Shown here: piece by piece, positions 14,908 to 24,558 of the stretch
Layout of the letters: every line of letters begins with the position of its first letter
Position numbering within the stretch: position 1 is the first letter of the stretch
Assembly: GCA_047608145.1 (NCBI GenBank)
Contig: JASGDC010000010.1
Location: forward strand, 27,395 to 91,394
Direction: 5' to 3'
Length of the DNA: 64,000 nucleotides
Origin: JASGDC01 sp047608145
GTDB lineage: Bacteria > Actinomycetota > Actinomycetes > Actinomycetales > Micrococcaceae
Made by a program: the position numbers and the translations under genes
Notes under the pieces: generated by a model
Seen by the model: the letters and a program-made list of their open reading frames with translations, nothing else
Told to the model about the DNA's origin: nothing
Databases searched by the model: none

Positions 14908-17068
14908 TTGGTTATTATTTAAAAAGTCTGGAAAGAGTAATCGAAATAGACTTATGCTTACCACTGCTGCAGTTGCAGTAGGAATGCTTATGATTATGGT
15001 TTTTACTGCAGGAGTTAATGCCTTATCAGAACGTCAAAATCATACACAATGGCGCAACAACTTCTTCCATAATTCGGTTACCACTAAAGAGATTCATGGC
15101 GTAGCACCATTAAAGGTATCTCTTGTACCAAATGGCAATTTAGATAAGTATCAAGAAATAAATATGAATGTAGTTTCTATGTATGCCACCGGTAGTAACT
15201 CACCAGAGTTACCAGGTTTAATTACACCTAAACCAGGAGAGTATTATGTTTCTCAAGGTCTAAAAATGCTGATGCAAGATCATCCAGAATATAATATGGG
15301 TGCTCGTTTTGGCGATAAAGAAATCGGCGTGATTCCAGATAAGTACGTCGGATCTCCTGATTCGTTAGATGTAATTCGTGGTATGAGCCAAGCTGAATCA
15401 AATAGTCCTACTGTGGCATCTTTTTATAGCATAAGTGCCAATCCTAAGAACCCAGCAGGTGGTGGAGTAACCGCCATTATAGTCTTGCTTGGCGCGACTA
15501 TTTTATTTACACCAATTATAGTTTTTTTGATTATTGCTACTCAGATTGGCAGTGTGCAGCGTGAACAACGTTATGCGGCACTTAGATTAATCGGTGCTAC
15601 CAAAACTCAAGTAAATAAAGCGATTATGACAGAGTCAGCAGCTGCAACTTTAGTTGGGGCAGTGTTAGGGACTATTGCTTTTTACCTAGTGCGAATCCCA
15701 TTAGATCAATATCGTTTCGAATTGATGCGTTTTTATCCTGCAGATATTAAGGTAACTTTTTTGCAATATTGTCTATTAGTATTGCTGTTGCTTGGACTTT
15801 CAATCGGAGCTAATTGGTGGGGAATGCGCAAAGTCAGTGTTTCTCCATTAGGGGTGGCTCGTAAACAAGTCCGTGTTAAAAAGCCTAGTATCCTTAGAGT
15901 TTTCCCTTTAGCTATTGGTCTGTCAATTTTTATAGCAATGTTAACAGTCGGTAAAAATTGGGTAAGGGAAAATACTCAAAGCATGGCACCAATGTTAGTT
16001 TTAATGTTTGGAGTAGTCTTGGTGATGTTTGGCTTGTTATTAGCAGGTCCATACTTGACTCGAGTTTTTTCCACTTTAATTGCAAAAAATGCTAGAAGAG
16101 CAAACACTTTGATTGCTACTAAGCGTATTGAAAGTCAATTTAAGGGTGTATTTAGAAGTGTAAGTGGAGTAGTGTTGGCACTGTTCGCAGGAAGTTTCTA
16201 TTTGACTGCAGTAAGTGGTGTAGATGCTTATAGTCAAAATGCAGTCAAAAATAATGGATATTCACAGTTAAAGCCAGGTACTGCTATGATTTCTGGAACT
16301 AAAATACCTGCAAATTACGGAAATAATCTTAAAGGACAAGATTATATTGAGTCAGTAATTCCAGTTTTAACCACAGAAAAAGGTAGTGCAATTCCTTGTA
16401 GTGAAATGACAAACTATACTGATCTTAATTGTGGAACTAACACAGGTTATGGAATTGTAGATTTTAATAGTGCAGTAGTAGAAAAACCACAAGTTAGTCA
16501 AAATATTACTGGAGTTGGTAATTCGGACTATTTAGTGAAAATAAAATCTGATGCAGATATTGATAAATTACGCAGTTATGTAGCTTCCACAATTCCAGCT
16601 GGGCATTCTCCTGCTGACGCAAGCTATGTAATTAGTGGTACTGGAGCTCAAAAGCCAGTAATTAATCCATTGATTCCTGAATTAGCGGGATTGGCTTATG
16701 TAGGTATGGCAGTTACTTTATTTGTAGCTATTGTCAGCTTGTTAGTTTCTACAATTGGTGGTTTTTATGAACGAAAACATGCATTTGCTACTTTGCGTCT
16801 AGGCGGAATGACATTAGGGCAAATGCGTCAGACAGTATTGATTGAGTCATATATTCCGTTGTTTTTTGTATCGTTACTGTCAGCAGGTATTGGCTGTTGG
16901 GTTGGTTATGCGACTATTTCTGGTCTTAATAACGCCATTAAAGTATCGTTAGAACCATCGTATTTTGCAATCGTCATCGGAGCGTTGGTACTTGCTGGGA
17001 TAGCAATCTATTCAACGCTACCGATGCTTAAAAATTTGACGGAACCTGAACAGAACCGTACTGAATAG
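14897..17068 (+). CDS. ABC transporter permease, two FtsX domains
   Basis: Membrane subunit of 723 residues. An N-terminal membrane helix (about 16-42) is followed by an extracytoplasmic region. A first FtsX-type bundle lies around residues 195-320, with QREQRYAALRLIGATKTQVN as its coupling segment, then further helices at about 330-395. A second extracytoplasmic region precedes the last FtsX bundle (about 595-710), with YERKHAFATLRLGGMTLGQM. This 10-helix duplicated layout is typical of actinobacterial PadR-linked exporters of peptides, lipids or drugs. The substrate is not apparent. Confidence 0.92.
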   Translation: MHISWLLFKKSGKSNRNRLMLTTAAVAVGMLMIMVFTAGVNALSERQNHTQWRNNFFHNSVTTKEIHGVAPLKVSLVPNGNLDKYQEINMNVVSMYATGSNSPELPGLITPKPGEYYVSQGLKMLMQDHPEYNMGARFGDKEIGVIPDKYVGSPDSLDVIRGMSQAESNSPTVASFYSISANPKNPAGGGVTAIIVLLGATILFTPIIVFLIIATQIGSVQREQRYAALRLIGATKTQVNKAIMTESAAATLVGAVLGTIAFYLVRIPLDQYRFELMRFYPADIKVTFLQYCLLVLLLLGLSIGANWWGMRKVSVSPLGVARKQVRVKKPSILRVFPLAIGLSIFIAMLTVGKNWVRENTQSMAPMLVLMFGVVLVMFGLLLAGPYLTRVFSTLIAKNARRANTLIATKRIESQFKGVFRSVSGVVLALFAGSFYLTAVSGVDAYSQNAVKNNGYSQLKPGTAMISGTKIPANYGNNLKGQDYIESVIPVLTTEKGSAIPCSEMTNYTDLNCGTNTGYGIVDFNSAVVEKPQVSQNITGVGNSDYLVKIKSDADIDKLRSYVASTIPAGHSPADASYVISGTGAQKPVINPLIPELAGLAYVGMAVTLFVAIVSLLVSTIGGFYERKHAFATLRLGGMTLGQMRQTVLIESYIPLFFVSLLSAGIGCWVGYATISGLNNAIKVSLEPSYFAIVIGALVLAGIAIYSTLPMLKNLTEPEQNRTE

Positions 17069-17119
17069 TTTGTATAGTAGAAATACGTACGAGACAAATA
17101 TTTAGAGATAGAGGGAACC

Positions 17120-18190
17120 TTGGAGCAGATAGTAGGCACTAATCTTGTGTTAGCAATTTGGGTGGATACATTAATTGTAGGTATAAGCTTATACTTTAGC
17201 TTCAAAACTAATAAGGTACGTCTGTTAAATGGGATGTTAGCGACAATACTATTATTTAGTTTTAGTGTGGCAGTGACTGCAAGCATATTTTTATTAGATA
17301 ATAAGTTCTTATTGTATGCCTGGGTAGCTCTTGTCACTATAGTATTCTTCATAATCATAGTCTTAGCAGCCTCTATGGGAATCCTACTACTTTGGAATGC
17401 AGTATTAGTATGGCGTCGTGAGAGTCACTCATTAGGCAATTCACTAACTTTATTGTTAGGAGCTTATCTGGTCTTTTCGCCGCTGCTATTTAGCTTATTT
17501 GATGCTATCTTTCCCAAAGAAGTTGCCAATACTATTCGTTATCTAAGCTGGGCAATATTTGCATACTTTGTCTTCTGGTTGATTAACTTCGTTATGTCTT
17601 TTTTGCTTTATTTGCTATTTCGGCCAAAATATAACCAAAAGTACATCATTGTCCTTGGTGCAGGGTTACTTAATGGATCTGAGCTATCGCCTTTATTAAA
17701 GTCACGTGTCGATATCGCTTTAGATTTTGCCAATAAGCAAATCACGAAAAAAGGTATACCGCCATTATTAATTATGTCTGGCGGTCAAGGACATGATGAG
17801 ACGATCCCAGAAAGTAAGGCAATGCATGATTATGCGCTTACGACTGGATATCCCAAAGATTTAATTATCGAAGAGAATCAATCAAAGAATACCTATCAAA
17901 ATATGGCTTATTCCAAAGAAATTCTTAAACAACGGAATATTCCTCTAAATAAGGGTATTTTTGCAACTAGTGACTACCATGTTTTCCGTGCTGCTGGATA
18001 CGCACGCTTAGTAGGAAAAAATATTGATGGTATTGGAGCCCGTACTAGCAGGTATTTTATCTGGAATGCATTGCTTAGAGAGTATATCGCTATTTTGATG
18101 AACCATAAGAAGTTCCATTTTATTTGTTTGGCGCTAATAGTTATTTTTACCGTTGGTGGAGTAATAGATACTGAAATCCGAAATCATTGA
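17120..18190 (+). CDS. YdcF/ElyC-like DUF218 membrane protein
   Basis: Membrane protein of 356 residues. Four or five hydrophobic helices occupy about residues 5-165. The DUF218 domain (about 170-320) has YIIVLGAGLLNGSELSPLL, LLIMSGGQGHDETIPES and FATSDYHVFRAAGYARL. A C-terminal hydrophobic helix ends the protein. The start is a TTG at 17120 preceded by GAGGGA. DUF218 proteins such as ElyC and SanA act in envelope integrity in other bacteria, but the reaction is not established. It stands between the exporter and pcrA. Confidence 0.85.
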   Translation: MEQIVGTNLVLAIWVDTLIVGISLYFSFKTNKVRLLNGMLATILLFSFSVAVTASIFLLDNKFLLYAWVALVTIVFFIIIVLAASMGILLLWNAVLVWRRESHSLGNSLTLLLGAYLVFSPLLFSLFDAIFPKEVANTIRYLSWAIFAYFVFWLINFVMSFLLYLLFRPKYNQKYIIVLGAGLLNGSELSPLLKSRVDIALDFANKQITKKGIPPLLIMSGGQGHDETIPESKAMHDYALTTGYPKDLIIEENQSKNTYQNMAYSKEILKQRNIPLNKGIFATSDYHVFRAAGYARLVGKNIDGIGARTSRYFIWNALLREYIAILMNHKKFHFICLALIVIFTVGGVIDTEIRNH

Positions 18191-18263
18191 TATTAAAAGA
18201 AGTGCTTATTTATTTTTTATCCTGGTAAATTTTGTCGTAGCTTATTGTTAAGCTAGTAATACT

Positions 18264-20579
18264 ATGATTCATCCACTTCTTGAAGGCCTTAATCCACAAC
18301 AGGCCGCAGCAGTAAAGCACATTGGTGCCCCATTAGTAATTGTGGCAGGTGCTGGCTCGGGTAAAACTAGAGTTTTAACGAATCGCATTGCTTATTTATT
18401 AGAGACTAAACAAGCATTGCCAGGCGAGATCTTAGCAATTACCTTCACGAATAAAGCTGCAACTGAAATGCGTGATCGTATTGAGAAATTAGTTGGGGAC
18501 CGAGCGAAAAACATGTGGATTTCGACCTTCCACTCGACTTGTGTGCGAATTTTACGCTATGAAGCTAAGAATGTGGGTCTAAAATCTAACTTCACAATCT
18601 ACGATGCTCAAGATGCACAGCGGTTACTGACAATGGTAATTAAAGACTTAAATCTTGATACTAAACAGTTTAATCCACGTACTTTTTCTTATCGCATCTC
18701 AGATTTGAAAAACCGCCTAATCGATGAAGATGCTAACGCGAACCAAGCTAATTATAATGATCCAAAAGAGCGGGCGTTGGCAGAAGTTTACCGCAATTAT
18801 CAGCAGCGGCTACGTAATGCTAATGCTATGGACTTTGATGACTTAATTATGAACGTAGTCAATATTTTCCGAGCATTCCCAGCAGTTGCTGATGCATACC
18901 GACGTCGTTTTCGTCATGTCTTAGTAGATGAGTACCAGGATACGAATCATGCACAGTATGCCTTAATTCAAGAGTTAGTTAAAGATAGTAGTGATGGTGC
19001 AGTCAAAGCTCCAGAATTAACCGTAGTAGGAGATGCAGATCAGTCTATTTATGCTTTCCGCGGTGCTGATGTCCGTAACATCACTGAGTTTGAAAAAGAC
19101 TTTCCAAATGCTGCGACCATGTTATTGGAACAGAATTACCGTTCTACGCAAAATATTTTAGATGCAGCAAATGCTGTTATTTCTAAAAATGGAGATCGTA
19201 AAGAAAAGAGTCTTTGGACAGCCGCAGGCAGTGGAGCGCCAATAATTGGCTATGTCGGCGAAAACGAGCATGACGAAGCACAGTTCATCGCTGAAGAAAT
19301 TGATAGGTTGATGATTGATGAAGGTATAAAACCAGGAAATGTTGCCGTTTTCTACCGTACTAACGCACAATCGCGTGCTCTAGAAGAGATTTTAATGCGA
19401 GTTGGTATTCCATACAAAGTTATTGGCGGTACTAGATTCTATGAACGTAAAGAGATTAAAGATGCTTTAGCGTATCTGCGCGTATTAGCAAATACTGATG
19501 ATGAAGTTAGTTTACGTAGGATTTTAAATGAACCTAAGCGTGGAATTGGTGCCACTGCTGAAAATAAGCTAGCTGCTTATGCAGAGCGTTACGAAATGAG
19601 TTTTTACAATGCGTTACTTAAAGCAGATAAAAATCAGTATTTAGCTACTCGAGGTGCGAAAGTTGCCAAAGCATTTGGTCAATTACTTGAAGAATTACGA
19701 GAGACTGCTGAGAGTTCAGGGCCAGCAGCAGCACTTGAAGCCGTGTTAGAGCAGACTGAATACTTAAAGAAGTTACGTGAAAGCAAAGACCCACAAGATG
19801 AATCTCGAGTTGATAACTTATCTGAGCTGATAGCTGTTATTAAAGAATATGAACGAGAAAATGAAGAAGCAACTCTTGATGGCTTCCTAGAGCAAGTGGC
19901 TTTAGTAGCCGACGCAGATCAGATTCCAGATGTGCCAGATGATGCTAGCCAAGATGAACAAGAAGCAATTGCTGAAGCAAAACGAGGTGGGATGGTGGCC
20001 TTGATGACTTTGCATACTGCAAAGGGTCTAGAATTCCCGGTCGTTTTCTTAACTGGTATGGAACATACAATTTTTCCACATTCCCGCTCACTTTATGACC
20101 AAAAAGAATTATATGAAGAACGCCGATTAGCTTATGTAGGATTCACTCGCGCTGAGCAGCGTTTATATTTAACTAGGTCTGAGCAACGTAGTTTATGGGG
20201 GCAGCCTCAATATAATCCACCAAGCCAATTTTTGGAAGAGTTCCCAGACCATCTAATCGAATGGAAACGGTTAGGAGGTAATCAGTTTGCTTCAACACAA
20301 ACTAGTTACCGTAGTAATTCCAGTTTTGGGAATGGTTTTAGTGCAACTAGAACTCCAATTAGTAGGGGCAGTAAGCGCTCTATAGCTAACTTTAATATTG
20401 ATCCGAATCGTAAAGTTTTGGATGTTAAAGTCGGGGAGCAAGTTAAGCATGCGAAGTTTGGTTTAGGTACAGTGATTAACCTCGAAGGTAGTGGTGATAA
20501 AACTGTCGCAAAGATTAAATTTAGTGGTGCAGGTGAGAAGCGACTTTTGTTGCGTTATGCACCGCTAGAAAAGGCTTAA
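18264..20579 (+). CDS. pcrA: ATP-dependent DNA helicase UvrD/PcrA
   Basis: Superfamily 1A 3'-to-5' DNA helicase of 771 residues for repair and replication restart. Motifs in order: Q-motif LNPQQAAAV, Walker A GAGSGKTRVL, Ia FTNKAATEM, Walker B VDEYQDTN, III GDADQSIYAFRGAD, IV QNYRST, V MTLHTAKGLEFPVVF and VI EERRLAYVGFTRA. The C-terminal 60 residues (DVKVGEQVKHAKFGLGTV) form the Tudor-like domain that binds RNA polymerase in PcrA/UvrD1 proteins. A TAGTAA box shortly before the ATG and no ribosome site suggest a leaderless start. pcrA upstream of sucCD is a common actinobacterial neighbourhood. Confidence 0.96.
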   Translation: MIHPLLEGLNPQQAAAVKHIGAPLVIVAGAGSGKTRVLTNRIAYLLETKQALPGEILAITFTNKAATEMRDRIEKLVGDRAKNMWISTFHSTCVRILRYEAKNVGLKSNFTIYDAQDAQRLLTMVIKDLNLDTKQFNPRTFSYRISDLKNRLIDEDANANQANYNDPKERALAEVYRNYQQRLRNANAMDFDDLIMNVVNIFRAFPAVADAYRRRFRHVLVDEYQDTNHAQYALIQELVKDSSDGAVKAPELTVVGDADQSIYAFRGADVRNITEFEKDFPNAATMLLEQNYRSTQNILDAANAVISKNGDRKEKSLWTAAGSGAPIIGYVGENEHDEAQFIAEEIDRLMIDEGIKPGNVAVFYRTNAQSRALEEILMRVGIPYKVIGGTRFYERKEIKDALAYLRVLANTDDEVSLRRILNEPKRGIGATAENKLAAYAERYEMSFYNALLKADKNQYLATRGAKVAKAFGQLLEELRETAESSGPAAALEAVLEQTEYLKKLRESKDPQDESRVDNLSELIAVIKEYERENEEATLDGFLEQVALVADADQIPDVPDDASQDEQEAIAEAKRGGMVALMTLHTAKGLEFPVVFLTGMEHTIFPHSRSLYDQKELYEERRLAYVGFTRAEQRLYLTRSEQRSLWGQPQYNPPSQFLEEFPDHLIEWKRLGGNQFASTQTSYRSNSSFGNGFSATRTPISRGSKRSIANFNIDPNRKVLDVKVGEQVKHAKFGLGTVINLEGSGDKTVAKIKFSGAGEKRLLLRYAPLEKA

Positions 20580-20615
20580 ACCTTTGGTAAACCAAGGCAT
20601 TTAAGTTAGACTAAG

Positions 20616-20636
20616 TTTAAGCGATGATTGCTTAAA
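20616..20636 (+). promoter_or_regulatory. Inverted repeat upstream of sucC
   Basis: TTTAAGC (20616-20622), GATGATT, GCTTAAA (20630-20636) is a perfect 7-base inverted repeat 28 bases before the GTG start of sucC. It may be an operator or a leader hairpin. Confidence 0.4.
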
Positions 20637-20664
20637 TATAAAATTACGATAAGAAGGGTCAGAC

Positions 20665-21834
20665 GTGGATCTATTTGAATATCAAGCGCGGGACATGTTT
20701 GAAAAACATGGAGTTCCAGTGCTTAAAGGTATCACTGTTGATACTCCAGAAGATGCAAAGAAAGCAGCTGAAAAACTTGGTGGCGGGGTAACTGTCGTTA
20801 AAGCACAGGTTAAAATTGGTGGTCGTGGTAAAGCTGGCGGTGTAAAAGTCGCAAAGACACCTGATGAAGCTGAGCAGTATGCAAAAGACATCTTAGGAAT
20901 GGACATCAAAGGTCACACAGTTAAGAAAGTGATGATTGCCGAAGGTGCCGACATCGCTGAAGAGTACTACTTCTCAGTATTGCTAGACCGCTCAAACCGT
21001 ACTTACCTAGCTATGTGTAGCGTCGAAGGTGGTATGGAAATTGAGAAATTGGCAGTTGAAAAGCCAGAAGCTCTAGCAAAGGTTGAAGTTAACCCATTAA
21101 CTGGTATTGATGCTGAAACTGCAGAGAAGATTGTTAAAGAAGCTAAGTTTGACGATGAAACTGGTAAAAAGGTAGCTCCAGTTCTTGAAAAACTATGGAC
21201 AGTGTTTAAAGAAGAAGACGCTACATTGGTAGAGGTTAACCCACTTGTTCAGACTGGTGACGGTGAGGTAATTGCCCTTGACGGTAAAGTTTCTCTTGAT
21301 GATAACGCAGACTTCCGTCACAAGGATCATGAAGAACTACAGGATAAGACTGCTGCTGACCCACTAGAAGAAAAAGCTAAAGGTCTAGGTCTTAACTATG
21401 TGAAGCTTGATGGCGAAGTTGGTGTTATTGGTAACGGTGCTGGTCTAGTGATGAGTACGCTAGACGTAGTTGCTTACGCAGGTGAAAATCACGATAACGT
21501 GAAGCCAGCTAACTTCCTTGATATCGGTGGTGGTGCATCAGCAGAGGTCATGGCTAATGGTCTTGATGTAATCCTTGGCGATGAGCAAGTTAAGAGTGTA
21601 TTCGTTAACGTATTTGGTGGTATTACTGCTTGTGATGCAGTTGCAACTGGTATTGTGAAAGCCCTAGAAATTCTAGGCGATTCTGCATCTAAACCATTGG
21701 TAGTGCGTCTAGACGGTAACAGCGTCGAAGAAGGACGTAAGATTCTTGCTGCAGCTAACCATCCATTGGTTACGCTTGCTGAAACAATGGACGAAGGCGC
21801 AGATAAAGCTGCTGAATTAGCGGCAGGAAAGTAG
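20665..21834 (+). CDS. sucC: Succinyl-CoA synthetase, ADP-forming, beta subunit
   Basis: TCA-cycle enzyme subunit (succinyl-CoA + ADP + Pi to succinate + ATP + CoA), 389 residues, the normal length. The N-terminal ATP-grasp domain opens with [19 protein letters not shown] and contains [24 protein letters not shown] and [12 protein letters not shown] belong to the metal- and succinate-binding regions, and [18 protein letters not shown] is a family signature. The start is GTG at 20665, supported by AGAAGGG. sucD begins 6 bases after its stop. Confidence 0.97.
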   Translation: MDLFEYQARDMFEKHGVPVLKGITVDTPEDAKKAAEKLGGGVTVVKAQVKIGGRGKAGGVKVAKTPDEAEQYAKDILGMDIKGHTVKKVMIAEGADIAEEYYFSVLLDRSNRTYLAMCSVEGGMEIEKLAVEKPEALAKVEVNPLTGIDAETAEKIVKEAKFDDETGKKVAPVLEKLWTVFKEEDATLVEVNPLVQTGDGEVIALDGKVSLDDNADFRHKDHEELQDKTAADPLEEKAKGLGLNYVKLDGEVGVIGNGAGLVMSTLDVVAYAGENHDNVKPANFLDIGGGASAEVMANGLDVILGDEQVKSVFVNVFGGITACDAVATGIVKALEILGDSASKPLVVRLDGNSVEEGRKILAAANHPLVTLAETMDEGADKAAELAAGK

Positions 21835-21840
21835 GTAGTA

Positions 21841-22728
21841 ATGTCAATTTTTCTAAACAAAGATTCAGTAGCTATCGTCCAAGGTATTACTGGTGGTGAA
21901 GGTACTAAGCACACTCCTTTGATGCTTAAAGCTGGCACTAACATCGTTGGTGGTGTTAACGCACGTAAGGCTGGTACTGAGGTAGAGCATGAAGGTAAAA
22001 CTCTTCCAGTTTATGGCACTGTAAAAGACGCTATGAAAGAAACTGGTGCTGATACTTCAATCGTATTCGTACCACCAGCATTTGCTAAAGATGCAGTGAT
22101 TGAAGCTATTGATGCTGAGATTGGCCTTGTAGTAGTTATTACTGAGGGTATTCCAGTGCAAGATACAGCTGAATTCTGGGCTTATGCAGAAAAGAATGGT
22201 AACAAGACTCGTATTATTGGTCCTAACTGCCCTGGTATTATCACTCCAGAAGAAGCTCTTGTAGGTATTACTCCAGCGACAATTACTGGTAAAGGCCCTA
22301 TCGGTTTAGTTTCTAAGTCTGGTACTTTAACTTACCAGATGATGTACGAGCTTCGTGACATCGGGTTCTCTACAGCTATCGGTATCGGTGGTGACCCAGT
22401 AGTGGGTACTACACACATCGATGCGCTAGAAGTTTTTGAAGCTGATGACGACACTGAAGCAATCGTGATGATTGGTGAAATCGGTGGCGACGCTGAAGAG
22501 CGTGCTGCAGAATACATCAAGAAGAACGTCAAGAAGCCAGTTGTTGGTTATGTAGCAGGTTTCACAGCGCCAGAAGGTAAGACAATGGGGCACGCAGGTG
22601 CAATTGTCTCTGGTTCAGCTGGTACTGCACAGGCTAAGAAAGAAGCTTTGGAAGCAGCAGGAGTTAAAGTTGGTAAGACACCTACTGAGACTGCTGAACT
22701 ACTTCGCAAGATTTACAAAAAATCTTAA
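21841..22728 (+). CDS. sucD: Succinyl-CoA synthetase, alpha subunit
   Basis: Alpha subunit of 295 residues that binds CoA and carries the phospho-histidine. [20 protein letters not shown] is the CoA-binding N-terminus, [11 protein letters not shown] a conserved segment, and [21 protein letters not shown] contains the His that is transiently phosphorylated. It is translated with sucC and ended by a strong terminator. With sucC it shows that the organism has at least this oxidative TCA-cycle step. Confidence 0.97.
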   Translation: MSIFLNKDSVAIVQGITGGEGTKHTPLMLKAGTNIVGGVNARKAGTEVEHEGKTLPVYGTVKDAMKETGADTSIVFVPPAFAKDAVIEAIDAEIGLVVVITEGIPVQDTAEFWAYAEKNGNKTRIIGPNCPGIITPEEALVGITPATITGKGPIGLVSKSGTLTYQMMYELRDIGFSTAIGIGGDPVVGTTHIDALEVFEADDDTEAIVMIGEIGGDAEERAAEYIKKNVKKPVVGYVAGFTAPEGKTMGHAGAIVSGSAGTAQAKKEALEAAGVKVGKTPTETAELLRKIYKKS

Positions 22729-22747
22729 ACTCCAATTCCCTAATCAT

Positions 22748-22784
22748 AAAAGCGGAGTCCTCTTACGAGGACTCCGCTTTTTCA
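22748..22784 (+). terminator. Terminator after sucCD
   Basis: AAAAGCGGAGTCCTC (22748-22762), loop TTAC, GAGGACTCCGCTTTT (22767-22781) form a 15-base-pair stem followed by T residues. Confidence 0.93.
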
Positions 22785-22974
22785 TTTTAAATAAACTCTC
22801 CACTTGTCCCACAAGTATTTTTATTTATTAGAAGCAATTACATACATTTTTCCCAAATACATATGAAATTCTGCATGAAAATGGGAAAAATTCATGTATT
22901 GCTATGTGGGCTTTTAAAATTTTCAGACATATTTTGGATAAAAAATAAAAAAAATTTCATTTTTCTACTTGCGT

Positions 22975-23005
22975 TTGACCCAAGGCAAACCCGTAACGTT
23001 ATTAT
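22975..23005 (+). promoter_or_regulatory. MerR-type promoter with 19-base spacer
   Basis: TTGACC (22975-22980) and TATTAT (23000-23005) are separated by 19 bases, the over-long spacing typical of MerR-controlled promoters. It sits directly in front of the MerR/TipAS pseudogene, as expected for an autoregulated member. Confidence 0.55.
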
Positions 23006-23006
23006 C

Positions 23007-23758
23007 ATGAGTGTGAAGAAACAGATTTGGCCCACAGCAGAAGTAGTAAAAATGGCTGGAGTATCTTCTAGAACAATTACGTCATTATCAAAAGATTGGT
23101 TTATTAGAACCAATTTTGGTGAAGAATGGTGTAATTCGTTACTACGGACAAGATGAGTTGTTAAAATTGCAGTAAATCGTTATTTCGCCAGCAGGATGTG
23201 CCTTTGGTAGAGATTAAAGGGATATTAACTGGTGAAAAGGATCAACTGGCTGTTTTAGATGCACACTACACTTGGTTGCTAAATGAAAGTAAGCGTTTGC
23301 AACATCTTGCTGAAACTGTTGCAAAAACCAAGGAAATGTTAGTGAAAGGGGAAAAGATGGAAACTAAAGAGATGTTTGACGGTTTTGACCATAGCCAATA
23401 CCGCAATGAAGCAATTAATCGCTGGGGTAAGGATAAGGTTGAATCTAGTGAAAAGAAATTTAACGCAATGTCTAAGGATGAGCAGCAAGCATTTATGCAG
23501 GAGCATGAAAACCTTGTGAAACGTTTATCTGATGCGAAGCGCGCAGTCTTAGCATCTGATAGTGCAGAAGTTCAGGATATTGTAAAAGATCACTATACCC
23601 GGGTTCAGTATTCTTGGACACCGGATGCTGAAAGCTATAAAGGCTTAGGTCAGATGTATGTCGATGATAAGCGCTTTACTAAAACTTATGACAAACATGA
23701 GGAAGGTACTGCAGAGTTACTAAACGAAGGTATTAAGATTTTCGCTAAAACTCTATAG
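23007..23758 (+). pseudogene. MerR-family regulator with TipAS domain, multiply frameshifted
   Basis: Remnant of a drug-sensing TipA-like activator. Pieces of the MerR domain lie in consecutive but different frames. TAEVVKMAGVSSRTI is in the first frame from 23007. RHYQKIGLLEP then NGVIRYYGQDELLKLQ follows in a second frame, ending at a stop. A short RYF piece lies in a third. Finally QQDVPLVEIKGILTGEKDQL leads into the C-terminal half. The last part is an intact frame (23198-23758) coding for the coiled region and the TipAS antibiotic-binding domain (MFDGFDHSQYRNEA, YTKVQ-like YTRVQYSWTPDAESYKGLG). At least three frame changes within about 170 bases make this a true pseudogene rather than a sequencing slip. 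Confidence 0.85.
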
Positions 23759-23771
23759 AGTTCTGACGAAT

Positions 23772-23840
23772 AAGTGGATGTTCTATACAAAAATAAGTGG
23801 GTTGTAACCTTCTCTAGTGTTTGGTAGGTCATCCACTTTT
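23772..23840 (+). repeat. Separated inverted repeat after TipAS pseudogene
   Basis: AAGTGGATG near 23772 and CATCCACTT near 23830 are exact complements about 50 bases apart, the second followed by TTCT. It may be a large-loop terminator or a leftover of a longer element. Confidence 0.35.
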
Positions 23841-23886
23841 CTATGTGTAGCTTGGTGGTTTCAGGTAGGTTAGTTATCCTTAAGGC

Positions 23887-24558
23887 ATGGAAGAAAAGTG
23901 GGAAGAAGTTGATGATTTCTTAACGGCACAGCTAATTACTGAACCAGAAAGTTGTATTTGGGTACGCAAAGTGTCCGAAGAAGCTGATATGCCACCAATA
24001 GAGGTTACTAGTTTGCAAGGTAAGTTCTTGGCAATGCAATGCCAGCTTATTGGAGCGAAGCGGGTGTTAGAATTAGGCACATTGGCAGGGTATAGTACTA
24101 GTTGGTTTGCTACCGCTGTACCTGACGATGGGGTAGTGCACACGATTGAATCTCGTGAGAGTCATATAGAAGTAGCCCAAAAGTCTTTCACACACCCAGA
24201 TTTGAAAAATAAAGTAATCTTGCATCATGGCCAAGCGGCAGTGGTAATGAAGCATTTGCTTGAAAAGTCGGAACCAGCTTTTGATTTTATTTTTGTTGAT
24301 GCAGACAAACAAAGCTATCCAGAATATTTAGAGCTTGCCTTAAAACTCAGTCATGAAAATTCCACAATCATTATAGATAATACAATACGTCAAGGGGCAA
24401 TCTTAGCCGATGTTCCAGAACGTAAAGTAAGTATTCACGGTTTAAAAAATCTTTATAAGCAAATCAAAAGCCACCCCGAGCTTGACGCTACAGTCTTGCA
24501 GACTGTAGGTGCCAAAGGTTGGGATGGCTTTATGATGATTAGGCGGAAGCCTTACTAG
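23887..24558 (+). CDS. SAM-dependent O-methyltransferase, caffeoyl-CoA type
   Basis: Class I methyltransferase of 223 residues in the family of caffeoyl-CoA/catechol O-methyltransferases. AKRVLELGTLAGYSTSWFA is the SAM-binding motif, IEVAQKSF and FDFIFVDADKQSYPEYLELAL (the Asp-Asp metal and substrate region, split as FDFIFVDADK and QSYPEY) and STIIIDNTIRQGAI follow in the usual order. The C-terminal KGWDGFMMIRRK is typical. The stop codon overlaps the stop of the convergent MFS gene (shared CTAG). Substrate unknown. Confidence 0.9.
   Translation: MEEKWEEVDDFLTAQLITEPESCIWVRKVSEEADMPPIEVTSLQGKFLAMQCQLIGAKRVLELGTLAGYSTSWFATAVPDDGVVHTIESRESHIEVAQKSFTHPDLKNKVILHHGQAAVVMKHLLEKSEPAFDFIFVDADKQSYPEYLELALKLSHENSTIIIDNTIRQGAILADVPERKVSIHGLKNLYKQIKSHPELDATVLQTVGAKGWDGFMMIRRKPY

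Noticed and set aside
22863..23156. A 97-codon plus-strand frame starting before the MerR remnant
   Set aside because: Its second half is simply the first frame of the MerR pseudogene; the upstream part crosses the MerR-type promoter.
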